Assembly: GCF_024399415.1 (NCBI RefSeq)
Contig: NZ_CP029257.1
Location: forward strand, 1,697,501-1,761,500
Source: Streptococcus oralis
GTDB taxonomy: Bacteria; Bacillota; Bacilli; Lactobacillales; Streptococcaceae
Reading direction: 5' to 3'
DNA: 64,000 nucleotides
Part shown: positions 39,801 to 46,542 of the stretch, piece after piece
Position numbering within the stretch: the stretch's first letter is position 1
Layout: each line of letters opens with the position of its first letter
Program-made: the position numbers and the translations under genes
Notes under the pieces: model-generated
Databases searched by the model: none
What the model was told of the DNA's origin: nothing
What the model saw: only the letters and a program-made list of their open reading frames with translations

Positions 39801-42045
39801 TATCTTTGTAATTATAATAGACCTTAAAATTAAGGTTTCCACTAAAGTTTAATTGAGGGTCAGCCAAATAGGCTAAATGGTAAACTCCCGTCAAGTTTGC
39901 GAAGTTCTGAGTAGGGGTGTCTTTACCCGCAGTCCTTGTGATAAAATCTTCTTTAAAACCAGAAGCATCTGTGTGTCGATTAAAGACATCTGTCCGACGG
40001 CGTCCAACCATTGAAATTTGCTGGATAACACGCGTCAATTCGGCTGAGGCAGTTTGAGAGAAGGAAACAGTGTTACGAGTATTGTTAAAAGTGGAATCCG
40101 TTCTAGAATCCAACTTACTAATCGTCGAATCTTTATAGAGACTTTCCCAATTATTAAAACGTGTTTTTGTCTGGAAAAAAAATGCCGAAGTATCATTTGT
40201 TGAGGACTTCCTCATCTTGATATTTTTAAACTTGTACTCCAGTTCCTTCACATCTTGCTCTTCCGTCAATCGTAGACTACGGGTGTTACTATTAAAAGTA
40301 CCTAATAACTCACCTGTAGCTTTATTGTATACTTCTACGGATGCGTCCGGTGAAGAGAAAAATTCATTCCATTGACGCTCCTCAATCACGTTTACTTCTC
40401 GATAAGACTCTCGTGAATCCTGTATTTTATGAGTGAAAGTGTAGTCATTGATAGGATAATCTTTTTCAACCTCAGCGACTGATGAAAGTCGAACATTAGA
40501 ACGGTATTCTGTTTCACCATAAGAACGAATTATCTCCGAGTCAGACTGATTATAGTGTCTAAACTCAAAGAGAGAAGACTCTGACTGGTCTGTTTTTTGA
40601 ACAAGGAGAGTATAAGGCAGAACGACCGTATTTTGATAGCTAGTCCCATCTGCTTTTGTATAGATACCCGTCACAGTTAGGTTTTGCGCTTTTCTATTAA
40701 TATCCGCTACTTTGGCATTCTTTAACTTGAAAGAAATTGGAATGAGCTTGTTTTTATTGTTATTAATATCTTGAAGCGGATTATTTGCTCTATTAATAGT
40801 CAGATGGTAACCCGTCGCATCGGCAGTCCATCCTAGAGCTTTGGCTTCATCTGTCAACTCATAGCCTTCTTTTAACTCTATATTATATGTATAGGATGTG
40901 ACAGGATCAATAATATGGCCACCGACATCACTAATCCCCATACCATTGATCATACGACCATCAAAGACACCATTTCCATAGTTGAAGTAATCATTTCTTG
41001 CCGTATTATTCTTAGGATCTTTCGCACCATTAAATAGATAGAAGGACACACGAGACGAATCTTCGTCAACGATACCATCATTGTTTCGATCGTAGCCAAT
41101 GACCTGATTATTAGACATTGGTGTCAGACCCCCTACACCGTTTTCTAAGACTTTCCACGTGTGTTCAATACTTCCAAGTTCTTTGAGGACATTGCCATTT
41201 TTGTCATAGAGCTTAGCAGTCGCTGTCACTTTATGGTCCGGCCCAATGGCTTGGACAGCACCTCCCCAGTTCTGCGTCAAAGGATCCATCTGAAAAGTAT
41301 AGACGAAGTTATAGTTTGCTCCACCTCTCAGATTTGTAGGTTCTATCTTTAAATCAAGGTCTCCATTCGTTTTTTCTTGGCTGAACTTTACACCACCAAC
41401 TGGAGAAGGGGTCAATTTAATCGCCTTACCATTTTGGAAATGAATTTTAATATACCCACCAGAATAGTCTGCTTCGTGCCCAGTAATACTAAAAGTCAAG
41501 GACTCACGAACACTATCTACCGCATGGATCTCTTTGATTGGCGAATGAGTTTTAAATTCTGCATTGACTTCATCTAGCGATCTCTTGCGTCTTGAAGAAG
41601 TTTTTCCACTAGAACCGCTTTCTTCCTTGCTTTTCTGCTCAGTTTGAGTTGATTCTAGAGATTGCTTTTTCTCCTCATCTAAAGAAGGCTGACTCGCTTC
41701 CTTCGTATTGTCAACTTGTGAAACTGGTTGGCTCTGAGCAACTGGTGCAGATACTTCTGTTTTGTACGGTTCAGTTTTATCCTTCTGGTCCTTAACTGCT
41801 TCGTTCTGTGTTACCACTTTTTGAGGTTCAGAAATGACTTCCTGCCTATTCTCAGCACTTTTTTCCTTCTGTTGAATTTCCGCCTGAGTTTGTTGTTCCT
41901 TATTGTTGACTTGAGCTTCATCTGCTTGCACTGGTGAAGTAGCCATCACCATAAAGGTTCCTAGCAATACCGAACAGGTCCCAACACTTAACTTTCTAAT
42001 CGAAAAGCGGGAAAAAGATTGATTAAAAAATTTTTTCTTCATCAT
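33898..42045 (-). CDS. CshA-like giant fibrillar LPXTG adhesin
   Basis: A 2715-residue wall-anchored protein. The N terminus has a YSIRK-type signal peptide (FSIRKLSVGTCSVLLGTFMV). A Gln/Glu/Lys-rich disordered stretch follows (about 42-155, ending SSRRKRSL). A long non-repetitive region (about 160-1220) presumably holds the binding domains. Fourteen repeats of about 101 residues match the CshA-type fibril repeat, each with a TFTPDKQF-like core. The C terminus has LPNTG, a hydrophobic stretch and KKKRNDESD. CshA of S. gordonii forms surface fibrils that bind fibronectin and other bacteria; a similar role is inferred. Two ATG codons are adjacent; the second (42042) is better spaced from GGAG. 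It is monocistronic, with its own promoter and terminator. Confidence 0.92.
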   Translation of the reverse strand: MMKKKFFNQSFSRFSIRKLSVGTCSVLLGTFMVMATSPVQADEAQVNNKEQQTQAEIQQKEKSAENRQEVISEPQKVVTQNEAVKDQKDKTEPYKTEVSAPVAQSQPVSQVDNTKEASQPSLDEEKKQSLESTQTEQKSKEESGSSGKTSSRRKRSLDEVNAEFKTHSPIKEIHAVDSVRESLTFSITGHEADYSGGYIKIHFQNGKAIKLTPSPVGGVKFSQEKTNGDLDLKIEPTNLRGGANYNFVYTFQMDPLTQNWGGAVQAIGPDHKVTATAKLYDKNGNVLKELGSIEHTWKVLENGVGGLTPMSNNQVIGYDRNNDGIVDEDSSRVSFYLFNGAKDPKNNTARNDYFNYGNGVFDGRMINGMGISDVGGHIIDPVTSYTYNIELKEGYELTDEAKALGWTADATGYHLTINRANNPLQDINNNKNKLIPISFKLKNAKVADINRKAQNLTVTGIYTKADGTSYQNTVVLPYTLLVQKTDQSESSLFEFRHYNQSDSEIIRSYGETEYRSNVRLSSVAEVEKDYPINDYTFTHKIQDSRESYREVNVIEERQWNEFFSSPDASVEVYNKATGELLGTFNSNTRSLRLTEEQDVKELEYKFKNIKMRKSSTNDTSAFFFQTKTRFNNWESLYKDSTISKLDSRTDSTFNNTRNTVSFSQTASAELTRVIQQISMVGRRRTDVFNRHTDASGFKEDFITRTAGKDTPTQNFANLTGVYHLAYLADPQLNFSGNLNFKVYYNYKDTGKTLYYAQVKGTPDSPMPPTLLKLENKTIPNGTYTYKAIAFWDEELPDVQAQNGYDLGELDGITVTSKNSVSYDFDVIVQASEASGVYSEVKRATNQHFAYNTQEHYPGDEIDFRVTYKNASKQPVSDVYVLSSLPMKGDKQLESRNRGSGFTVSLTKALTPPSGWEVQYSRTAGTATEINASQWLTADQVSDWSEIRAVRWHSTAPVAAGSSVQFPIDGAVIGQDTASGATAYLSSALANGSSKYTESNNVSIQMSTKLSSASFTFVDVNDPSKEVQLGQVDTVVGKPNGPISYDPVRRIKELEDAGYELISNDFTDHTFGDSASPKQFKFQFRHKITELTETVRGTREVDFEYLKKTNHSDLSLLPPKHVETHSFTRTKRIDQVLAKRQPNDATAGVTYSAWSADQTWSQVISPEIPGYYPREDIDANTMSGEGALDEYLLTADDPRDEELEKEFTWYRVVYYIRIPVVPSASAAKSKGLQGQKQAATIHFDADRASESEVHFTKGTTTINGAKKSVELVQSSVFLYDENGQKVTSLTIADQGTYDLDLVNKTIVFTPLKAFYGPATPVQVGVVDKNGESAVTTYTPVVEKVTPTGTGDKTEGLQGQVQEGKVTFTPGHDSVPFPADSTPLFDNGTTVKEVPNVGKFEVDADGKVTFTPDKQFKGETPELELTRVDASGTPVTVKYQAVVKEVVPTSTNATSTGPQGVPQTGAPTFQGGDPLVPIDDTKPMTFEDGQSTKTVLGVGVYTINLDGSITFTPDKKYFGTPDPVTVKRVDKNSTSVTATYTPTVTKVTPTGTGATSMGPQGVPQTGTPTFKGGDPLVPIDETVEPTFEDGSKEKSIPGQGTYTITPDGTVTFTPDKQFVGNPDPVTVKRVDKNGTPVTATYSPEFTKVTPTGSGDKTEGLQGQVQEGKVTFTPGHASVPFPADSTPLFDNGTTVKEVPNVGKFEVDADGKVTFTPDKQFKGETPELELTRVDANGTPVTVKYQAVVKEVVPTSTNATSTGPQGVPQTGTPTFQGGDPLVPIDETVEPTFADGSKEKSIPGQGTYTIAPDGTVTFTPDKQFVGKPDPVTVKRVDKNGTPVTATYTPTVTKVTPIGTNANSTGPQGLPQTGTPSFQGGDSLIPIDETVEPIFADGSKEKSISGQGTYTISPDGTVTFTPDKQFVGNPTPVTVKRVDKNGTPVTATYSPEFTKVTPTGSGDKTEGLQGQVQEGKVTFTPGHDSVPFPADSTPLFDNGTTVKEVLNVGKFEVDADGKVTFTPDKQFKGETPELELTRVDVNGTPVTVKYQAVVKEVVPTSTNATSTGPQGVPQTGTPTFQGGDPLVPIDEAVEPTFEDGSKEKSIPGQGTYTIAPDGTVTFTPDKQFVGNPTPVTVKRVDKNGTPVTATYSPEFTKVTPTGTGDKTEGLQGQVQEGKVTFTPGHDSVPFPTDSTPLFDNGTTVKEVPNVGKFEVDADGKVTFTPDKQFKGETPELELTRVDANGTPVTVKYQAVVKEVVPTSTNATSTGPQGVPQTGTPSFQGGDPLVPIDETVEPTFEDGSKEKSIPGQGTYTIASNGTVTFTPDKQFVGNPDPVTVKRVDKNGTPVTATYSPEFTKVTPTGKDTSSVNIKGLVQTGTPTFEGGNPLVPIDETVAATFEDGTTEKVIPGEGTYLISPDGIVTFTPEANFVGKGTGVTIVRKDKNGTPVTASYRPTVVDPSTGHDTTSTGAKGQPQVATPTFERHIDSTVPPTFEDGSTTMVVPGEGSYTIDKDGQITFTPEPDFVGTAKGLVVKRLDMYGNVVTARYTPTVLGQTQVSDATSEGLKGQTQTGKPNFTGDVDLTVPPTFEDGTTEKVVPGEGTYVISPDGTVTFTPEADFVGQAKGVKVIRKDRNGNIISGFYTPTVVELPEQVKPSDKKELSVPDSKPDQLTQNISVEKNQLPNTGSQEDGLKNLGILTALAGAMTLGLLGKKKRNDESD
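34130..38390 (-). repeat. Fourteen-unit ~303-bp CshA-type tandem array
   Basis: Units encode about 101 residues. Units 2, 5, 8 and 10 are a distinct 'A' type (starting DKTEGLQGQVQEGKVTFTPG) and are almost identical to each other. Units 3, 4, 6, 7, 9 and 11 are 'B' type (GPQGVPQTGTPTF). The order is ABB-ABB-AB-AB, flanked by divergent units 1 and 12-14. A copies lie near 35291-35593, 35890-36200, 36800-37110 and 37710-38022. Confidence 0.85.
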
Positions 42046-42088
42046 TTCTCCTTTATATTCATACTTAATCTAACATAACAGCTTTATC

Positions 42089-42118
42089 ATTATAACTTAT
42101 AGTAAATAGAATTTCCAA
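42089..42118 (-). promoter_or_regulatory. Promoter of the CshA-like gene
   Basis: TTGGAA (42113-42118), 18 bases and TATAAT (42089-42094), giving a leader of about 37 bases. Confidence 0.7.
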
Positions 42119-42164
42119 TAGAATGTTCATTTCTACAGAAATTTCTTTATAACTCCATTTGCAT

Positions 42165-42192
42165 AAAAAAGGAAGCTGTAAAACCAGCTTCC
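42165..42192 (-). terminator. fakA terminator
   Basis: GGAAGCTG pairs with CAGCTTCC around six bases, followed by TTTTTT on the minus strand. Confidence 0.93.
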
Positions 42193-42220
42193 TTCTGTTA
42201 TTTTCATTCAATTTTCACGA

Positions 42221-43888
42221 TTATTCCACACTGAAAAGATATGGATATACGGGTTGTTGACCTTGGTGAATCTCTACTTCAACATCTTCAAATTCTTCTG
42301 CGATTTCTTGGGCAATTTCATTGGCAAGTTCTTCGCTTCCGTCTTCACCGACATAGAAAGTCACGATTTCACTGTCTTCGTCCAACATATGTTTCAAAGT
42401 TTCAGTCAGGGTTTGGTGCATGTCAGGATTTGACACGAGGATTTTCCCATCTACCATACCAAGATTGTCATTTTCATGAATTGCTAATCCATCGATAGTT
42501 GTATCACGAACGGCTGTTGTTACACTACCGCTGATGACATCACCAAGCGCTGCAGTCATACGTTCTTTGTTTTCTTCGATTGATTTGCTTGGATCAAAGG
42601 CAAGAAGACTCGTCAAACCTTGAGGAATTGTACGTGCTTCTACAACAACAGCAGGTTGTTCAAGCACTTCAGCCGCAGACTGAGCTGCCATAAAGATATT
42701 TTTGTTGTTTGGCAAGAAGATGATGTTGCGAGCATTGACCTGTTCAACAGCCTTGATAAAGTCTTCTGTTGAAGGGTTCATCGTCTGACCACCTTCGATA
42801 ACATAATCCACACCTTGAGCACGGAAGATATCTGCTAAACCTTGACCAGCTACTACTGCGATAAGGGCATACTCTTTTGTTTCAGCAGGCTTGTTTCCTT
42901 GAGTCGCTTCTTTTTCAACTTGCGCCTCGTGTTGGTTACGCATGTTGTCCACTTTTACCTTGATCAAGCTACCATATTTGAGACCTTCTTGCATGACAAG
43001 ACCTGGATCTTCTGTATGGACGTGAACTTTGACGATCTCATCATCGTTGACAACAAGGAGTGAGTCACCTAAGTCATTCAAGTAGTTACGGAATTCATCG
43101 TAGTCAAAGTCCTTAGAATAAGTTGGACCTTGTTTGAGAGCTACCATGATCTCCGTACAGTAACCGAAGGTAATATCCTCAGTTGCCACATGCCCTGCTA
43201 CAGACTTGTGGTGCTCTGCATTAATCATTTCACTCATGTTGGCAGGAGTCGCTACAAAGTCTTCAGAAGCACTGTATTCACCAGTAAGAGCTGAGAGGAA
43301 TCCTTCATAGATGAAGACCAAACCTTGACCACCTGAGTCTACCACACCAACTTCCTTAAGGACTGGAAGCATTTCTGGTGTCTTAGCAAGGGCTGCTTTA
43401 GCTCCTTCCAAGGCTGCACGCATGACCTCAACAGCATCATCTGTTTGCTCAGCTTTTTTCTTGGCACCAATGGCTGCACCACGAGAAACAGTCAAAATAG
43501 TTCCTTCGACTGGTTTCATAACCGCTTTATAAGCTACTTCGACACCGGATTGGAAGGCAAGAGCCAAGTCTTGACCTGTTAATTCATCTTTTTCCTTGAT
43601 AGCCTGAGAGAAGCCACGGAAGAGCTGAGAAGTGATAACCCCTGAGTTCCCACGCGCACCCATCAAGAGCCCTTTGGCAAGAATGCTCGCTACTTCTCCA
43701 ACTGTAGAAGCAGGCTTGTCTGCTACTTCTTTCGCACCATTTTCAATGGTCATTCCCATGTTTGTCCCAGTATCTCCATCTGGAACTGGAAAGACGTTCA
43801 ATGAATTGACATATTCTGCTTGCTTATTCAAACGAGTTGATGCAGCCTGCACCATCTCTTGGAATAAACTGGTAGTAATTTTTGACAC
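42221..43888 (-). CDS. fakA: Fatty acid kinase catalytic subunit (DAK-domain protein)
   Basis: A 555-residue DhaL/DegV-type fusion. The N-terminal DhaL domain carries the nucleotide/Mg motif PVPDGDTGTNMGMT (about 33-46) and GARGNSGVITSQLFRG. The C-terminal half is the FakA-specific region. The FakA family phosphorylates exogenous fatty acids presented by FakB proteins so that they enter phospholipid synthesis. Translation starts at GTG, with a GGAG site nested in the end of the Asp23 gene two bases upstream. No fakB is adjacent. It forms an operon with the Asp23 gene, as in pneumococcus. Confidence 0.92.
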   Translation of the reverse strand: MSKITTSLFQEMVQAASTRLNKQAEYVNSLNVFPVPDGDTGTNMGMTIENGAKEVADKPASTVGEVASILAKGLLMGARGNSGVITSQLFRGFSQAIKEKDELTGQDLALAFQSGVEVAYKAVMKPVEGTILTVSRGAAIGAKKKAEQTDDAVEVMRAALEGAKAALAKTPEMLPVLKEVGVVDSGGQGLVFIYEGFLSALTGEYSASEDFVATPANMSEMINAEHHKSVAGHVATEDITFGYCTEIMVALKQGPTYSKDFDYDEFRNYLNDLGDSLLVVNDDEIVKVHVHTEDPGLVMQEGLKYGSLIKVKVDNMRNQHEAQVEKEATQGNKPAETKEYALIAVVAGQGLADIFRAQGVDYVIEGGQTMNPSTEDFIKAVEQVNARNIIFLPNNKNIFMAAQSAAEVLEQPAVVVEARTIPQGLTSLLAFDPSKSIEENKERMTAALGDVISGSVTTAVRDTTIDGLAIHENDNLGMVDGKILVSNPDMHQTLTETLKHMLDEDSEIVTFYVGEDGSEELANEIAQEIAEEFEDVEVEIHQGQQPVYPYLFSVE

Positions 43889-43890
43889 GA

Positions 43891-44256
43891 TTATTCTCCT
43901 ACAACTTTGATATTTTGAATGTAGACATTCACAGTCTGAGCAGTAATTCCTAGTTGATTTTCTAAACTAAAACGAACACGCTCTTGAATGTTTTTTGACA
44001 CTTCGCTTATCTTTACTCCGTAGCTCAATACGGTATAAACATCAACTGCAATGCTACCATCTTCGTCTGCTTTTATAACAACACCCTTAGAATAATTTTC
44101 CTTACCAAGAAGGGCTTGGAAATTGTCTTTGAGGGCATTTTTACTAGCCATACCGACCACACCAAAAATTTCAGTTGCGGCACCACCTACTACGGTTGCA
44201 ATCACTTCATCTGTCAGTTCGATTTGACCATCTTTTGTATTAATTTTTACAGTCAT
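43891..44256 (-). CDS. Asp23/Gls24 family envelope stress protein
   Basis: A 121-residue small cytoplasmic protein of the alkaline-shock/Gls24 family. The conserved core is seen in IELTDEVIATVVGGAATEIF, and VDVYTVLSYGVKISEVSKNI. It is conserved next to the DAK/FakA gene in Firmicutes. A GAGG site precedes the ATG. The promoter at 44285-44313 drives it and fakA. Confidence 0.93.
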   Translation of the reverse strand: MTVKINTKDGQIELTDEVIATVVGGAATEIFGVVGMASKNALKDNFQALLGKENYSKGVVIKADEDGSIAVDVYTVLSYGVKISEVSKNIQERVRFSLENQLGITAQTVNVYIQNIKVVGE

Positions 44257-44284
44257 TTTTTTTACCTCAACTAGTTGATACTCT

Positions 44285-44313
44285 ATTTTATCATATTTCA
44301 GCCCAAGTGTAAA
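44285..44313 (-). promoter_or_regulatory. Promoter of the Asp23-fakA operon
   Basis: TTTACA (44308-44313), 17 bases and TAAAAT (44285-44290) with TGA before it. Confidence 0.75.
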
Positions 44314-44377
44314 AGCAGAATGCTGTATCGGCGGATATTTACTCTATTTTTCAAATGATTTTATCTCTAGAGCAAAA

Positions 44378-44401
44378 GAAAAAGACCAGTTAGGTCTTTT
44401 C
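44378..44401 (-). terminator. rpmB terminator
   Basis: AAAAGACC pairs with GGTCTTTT around TAACT on the minus strand, then TC and TTTT. Confidence 0.85.
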
Positions 44402-44408
44402 ATTTTTA

Positions 44409-44597
44409 TTAAACGCGTTCAACTTTACCTGATTTCAAAGCACGAGCTGAAGCCCAAACTTTTTTAGGTTTACCATCGATAAGAACAGTAACTTTTTGAA
44501 GGTTTGGTTTTACGGCACGTTTAGTTTGGTTCATCGCGTGTGAACGGTTGTTTCCTGATACAGTCTTACGACCTGTAAAGTAACATACTTTAGCCAT
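44409..44597 (-). CDS. rpmB: 50S ribosomal protein L28
   Basis: A 62-residue protein with the family pattern [20 protein letters not shown] and a basic C terminus ([11 protein letters not shown]). This is the zinc-free form, with no CxxC pair. AGGAGG precedes the start. It is monocistronic: strong promoter at 44656-44684 and a terminator. Confidence 0.99.
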   Translation of the reverse strand: MAKVCYFTGRKTVSGNNRSHAMNQTKRAVKPNLQKVTVLIDGKPKKVWASARALKSGKVERV

Positions 44598-44655
44598 TGT
44601 GTTTTCCTCCTATTAGATCTAATATAGCGGATGTGCTAGCACCACATACCGTACT

Positions 44656-44684
44656 ATGTTATCACACTTTCTTGAATTTATCAA
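44656..44684 (-). promoter_or_regulatory. rpmB promoter
   Basis: TTGATA (44679-44684), 17 bases and TAACAT (44656-44661) with TGA before it. Confidence 0.78.
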
Positions 44685-44701
44685 GGGCCTAAACTATTTT
44701 T

Positions 44702-45376
44702 TTATTTAACGTAAACAACTCCAAGTTTACCAAAAGCAACTTCCCCACGGATAATCAAGGTTTTGTTTGTTGGCGCTACAGGAGCATCTGCCTTAGCTGC
44801 ACCAAAGGAGGTTTCTACTTTCAAATCGACACGCCAGTGTTGTGGAACATAGACGGTTGCATTCCCGAAGGCCACTTCAATATTTAAAGTTGCAAAATCA
44901 CCTAGCATCTCTGCATTATCATAGTAGATTTTAGCATCCCCAAAAGCGACTTCCACTTGGTCATCTACGAGATCTTGATCTTGCTTATAGAAGGTCCCGC
45001 TACCAAAAGCGACTTCCTTATCCGTGACGACTGTTTTTTTCCCATTGTACCACCATTTTTTTTCATTCCAGAACTTACTTGAATGCGTCAGATAACCAAC
45101 ACCTAGCACTGCTAATATACTAGCCCAAAACAAAGACTGGTTTGGAATAGGAAAAATGTTATAAAAATGATTCGCAATCATTAAGGCTACTAGAGCGGTA
45201 AAAACTGCTGATGTTAGATGACGACGAAGCAAAGCTTCAACTGATTGGTAAGCAAAAAAGGCGATACCAATCAAAGGCCATATTTTACCATCTAAAGAAG
45301 GAATTCCAAAATTCCCTTGCAGCAAGATCCAAGCTGCTAAAACCAATAAAACAATACCAAATGCTTTCTTTTTCAT
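44702..45376 (-). CDS. LiaF-like membrane protein, partner of the LytTR regulator
   Basis: A 224-residue protein. Four hydrophobic segments occupy about residues 5-110 (FGIVLLVLAAWILLQ; IWPLIGIAFFAY; VFTALVALMIANHF; LFWASILAVLGVGYL). The C-terminal soluble domain has the repeated EVAFG motif of the LiaF/cell-wall-active-antibiotic-response family, a right-handed beta structure. The start at 45376 is preceded by GAGG; an upstream in-frame GTG lacks a ribosome site. By analogy to LytTR regulatory systems (HdrRM, BrsRM of S. mutans), this membrane protein probably holds the regulator inactive; that is inference. Confidence 0.85.
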   Translation of the reverse strand: MKKKAFGIVLLVLAAWILLQGNFGIPSLDGKIWPLIGIAFFAYQSVEALLRRHLTSAVFTALVALMIANHFYNIFPIPNQSLFWASILAVLGVGYLTHSSKFWNEKKWWYNGKKTVVTDKEVAFGSGTFYKQDQDLVDDQVEVAFGDAKIYYDNAEMLGDFATLNIEVAFGNATVYVPQHWRVDLKVETSFGAAKADAPVAPTNKTLIIRGEVAFGKLGVVYVK

Positions 45377-45381
45377 GTTTT

Positions 45382-45828
45382 TCACCTCATGTTTCTTAGA
45401 TTTTCTTTTAGGAGGGATTGGTAATGCCGTGAGACATGAACCTCCTTGTGCGTCTGATAAAAGGAAATGGTGCCCGTTCCTGAAAAGGACTTGTCCACTG
45501 AGTAAATCTGACGGATGTTTGCAATCGTTGACTTGGACACTCGACTAAAATAGCGAGGCAAGATGGACTCCAACTCATAGAGCTTGAGGCGAACTTCATA
45601 GGCTTCCTTCTGGTTATGAGCATAAATCTTACTCCCTTCTGTTTCAAAGAAGAGAATTTCTGACAGGTCTAGATAATATTCACCTGTCCCCTTGTAAAAA
45701 GTCAACCTCGGAGCCTTTGACTCTTGCAAAAGTCGTTGCAAATCTGCAATTTCATCTGTCAAAGTGGGTGTCTTGATGACAATTTCAGTTTCTTCTAAAT
45801 CGCCGTCAATCTCAATTCGTAACTTCAT
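45382..45828 (-). CDS. LytTR-family DNA-binding regulator without receiver domain
   Basis: A 148-residue protein. The N-terminal 45 residues form a short non-receiver region, and the LytTR DNA-binding domain spans about 50-145 (YYLDLSEILFFETEGSKIYA; SRVSKSTIANIRQI). It has no phosphorylation site, so activity is probably set by the membrane protein encoded immediately downstream. The ATG at 45828 follows AAGGAG; the GTG just before it is less well spaced. The promoter carries an ideal LytTR direct repeat, so the gene is probably autoregulated. Confidence 0.92.
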   Translation of the reverse strand: MKLRIEIDGDLEETEIVIKTPTLTDEIADLQRLLQESKAPRLTFYKGTGEYYLDLSEILFFETEGSKIYAHNQKEAYEVRLKLYELESILPRYFSRVSKSTIANIRQIYSVDKSFSGTGTISFYQTHKEVHVSRHYQSLLKENLRNMR

Positions 45829-45848
45829 CACATCTCCTTTCTGACTCT

Positions 45849-45917
45849 ACTATATCAAAGCTAAGTTAGGAATACAAGGGCAAAAAAGCAAGTGGTCAAT
45901 TTGAAGCAGTAAGTGGT
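45849..45917 (-). promoter_or_regulatory. LytTR-operon promoter with 9-N12-9 direct repeat
   Basis: TTGTAT (45872-45877), 17 bases and TATAGT (45849-45854) with TGA before it. Upstream, ACCACTTAC (45909-45917) and ACCACTTGC (45888-45896) are direct repeats separated by exactly 12 bases (21-base period, same DNA face). That is the standard LytTR operator layout. Confidence 0.85.
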
Positions 45918-45941
45918 TGTAGGACTAGCTTAACTTACATG

Positions 45942-46445
45942 TCAGAATAGGAAGAAAAGGAATCCCCACACCAGACCACAAGCATAGCCAACCAAGACAT
46001 CCTTGGGATAATGAACGCCCCCTAAAACCCTCACCAAGCCCAGCAAAGCTGAGAAGAGCAAGCATGCTAAGCCAACAGGTAGACTAGCATGCAGACAGGC
46101 CATGGAGATGATGGTTGCCGAAAAAACATGGCGACTGGGCATCGACTGTCCCGAGCTATCTTTTTCAAGCAGGGGACAGATGTCCCAAGTTTCATAAGGT
46201 CGCGGGTGATTGATTTTCTTACGAAACAGGGACAAGATCACAAAGCCCGAGGCAGGGATAAACAAATAAATCCCAACTTGCTGACTAAGTCCTAGTTGCA
46301 GGTAAGTGGTGACTAGCAAGGCCAGGTAGACCAGGGGCATGGTGAATGTCATCAAACGATTGAAACTGCGTAACAGAAATAAAAGAGGGGGATGGCTGGT
46401 GAGTCTGGAGCTGATATTTTGATACCATTCTTGATAATTTTTCAT
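45942..46445 (-). CDS. PAP2-family phosphatase
   Basis: A 167-residue membrane protein with five or six transmembrane segments and the three phosphatase motifs: KKINHPRPY (K-x6-RP), PSRHVFSA (PSGH variant with Arg) and RVLGGVHYPKD (R-x5-H-x3-D). Substrates of the family are lipid phosphates such as undecaprenyl pyrophosphate or phosphatidate phosphates. The ribosome site is weak. Its promoter is embedded in the terminator of the upstream ABC operon. Glycine in PSGH is replaced by Arg, which is tolerated in some members. Confidence 0.88.
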   Translation of the reverse strand: MKNYQEWYQNISSRLTSHPPLLFLLRSFNRLMTFTMPLVYLALLVTTYLQLGLSQQVGIYLFIPASGFVILSLFRKKINHPRPYETWDICPLLEKDSSGQSMPSRHVFSATIISMACLHASLPVGLACLLFSALLGLVRVLGGVHYPKDVLVGYACGLVWGFLFFLF

Positions 46446-46500
46446 TTATAATTCTCATTCATTACCTTGTTTTCGTCTACTGGTGAGACGTTTGTCTTCT

Positions 46501-46529
46501 AGTATAGTGCAGAAAAAGAAGGCCGTCAA
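46501..46529 (-). promoter_or_regulatory. PAP2 gene promoter overlapping a terminator
   Basis: TTGACG (46524-46529), 17 bases and TATACT (46501-46506). The -35 hexamer forms the loop of the terminator hairpin of the upstream operon. Confidence 0.75.
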
Positions 46530-46539
46530 GCCTTCTTTT
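46511..46539 (-). terminator. Terminator of the heterodimeric ABC exporter operon
   Basis: AAAAGAAGG(C) pairs with (G)CCTTCTTTT around TTGACG on the minus strand. Confidence 0.88.
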
Positions 46540-46542
46540 GAT

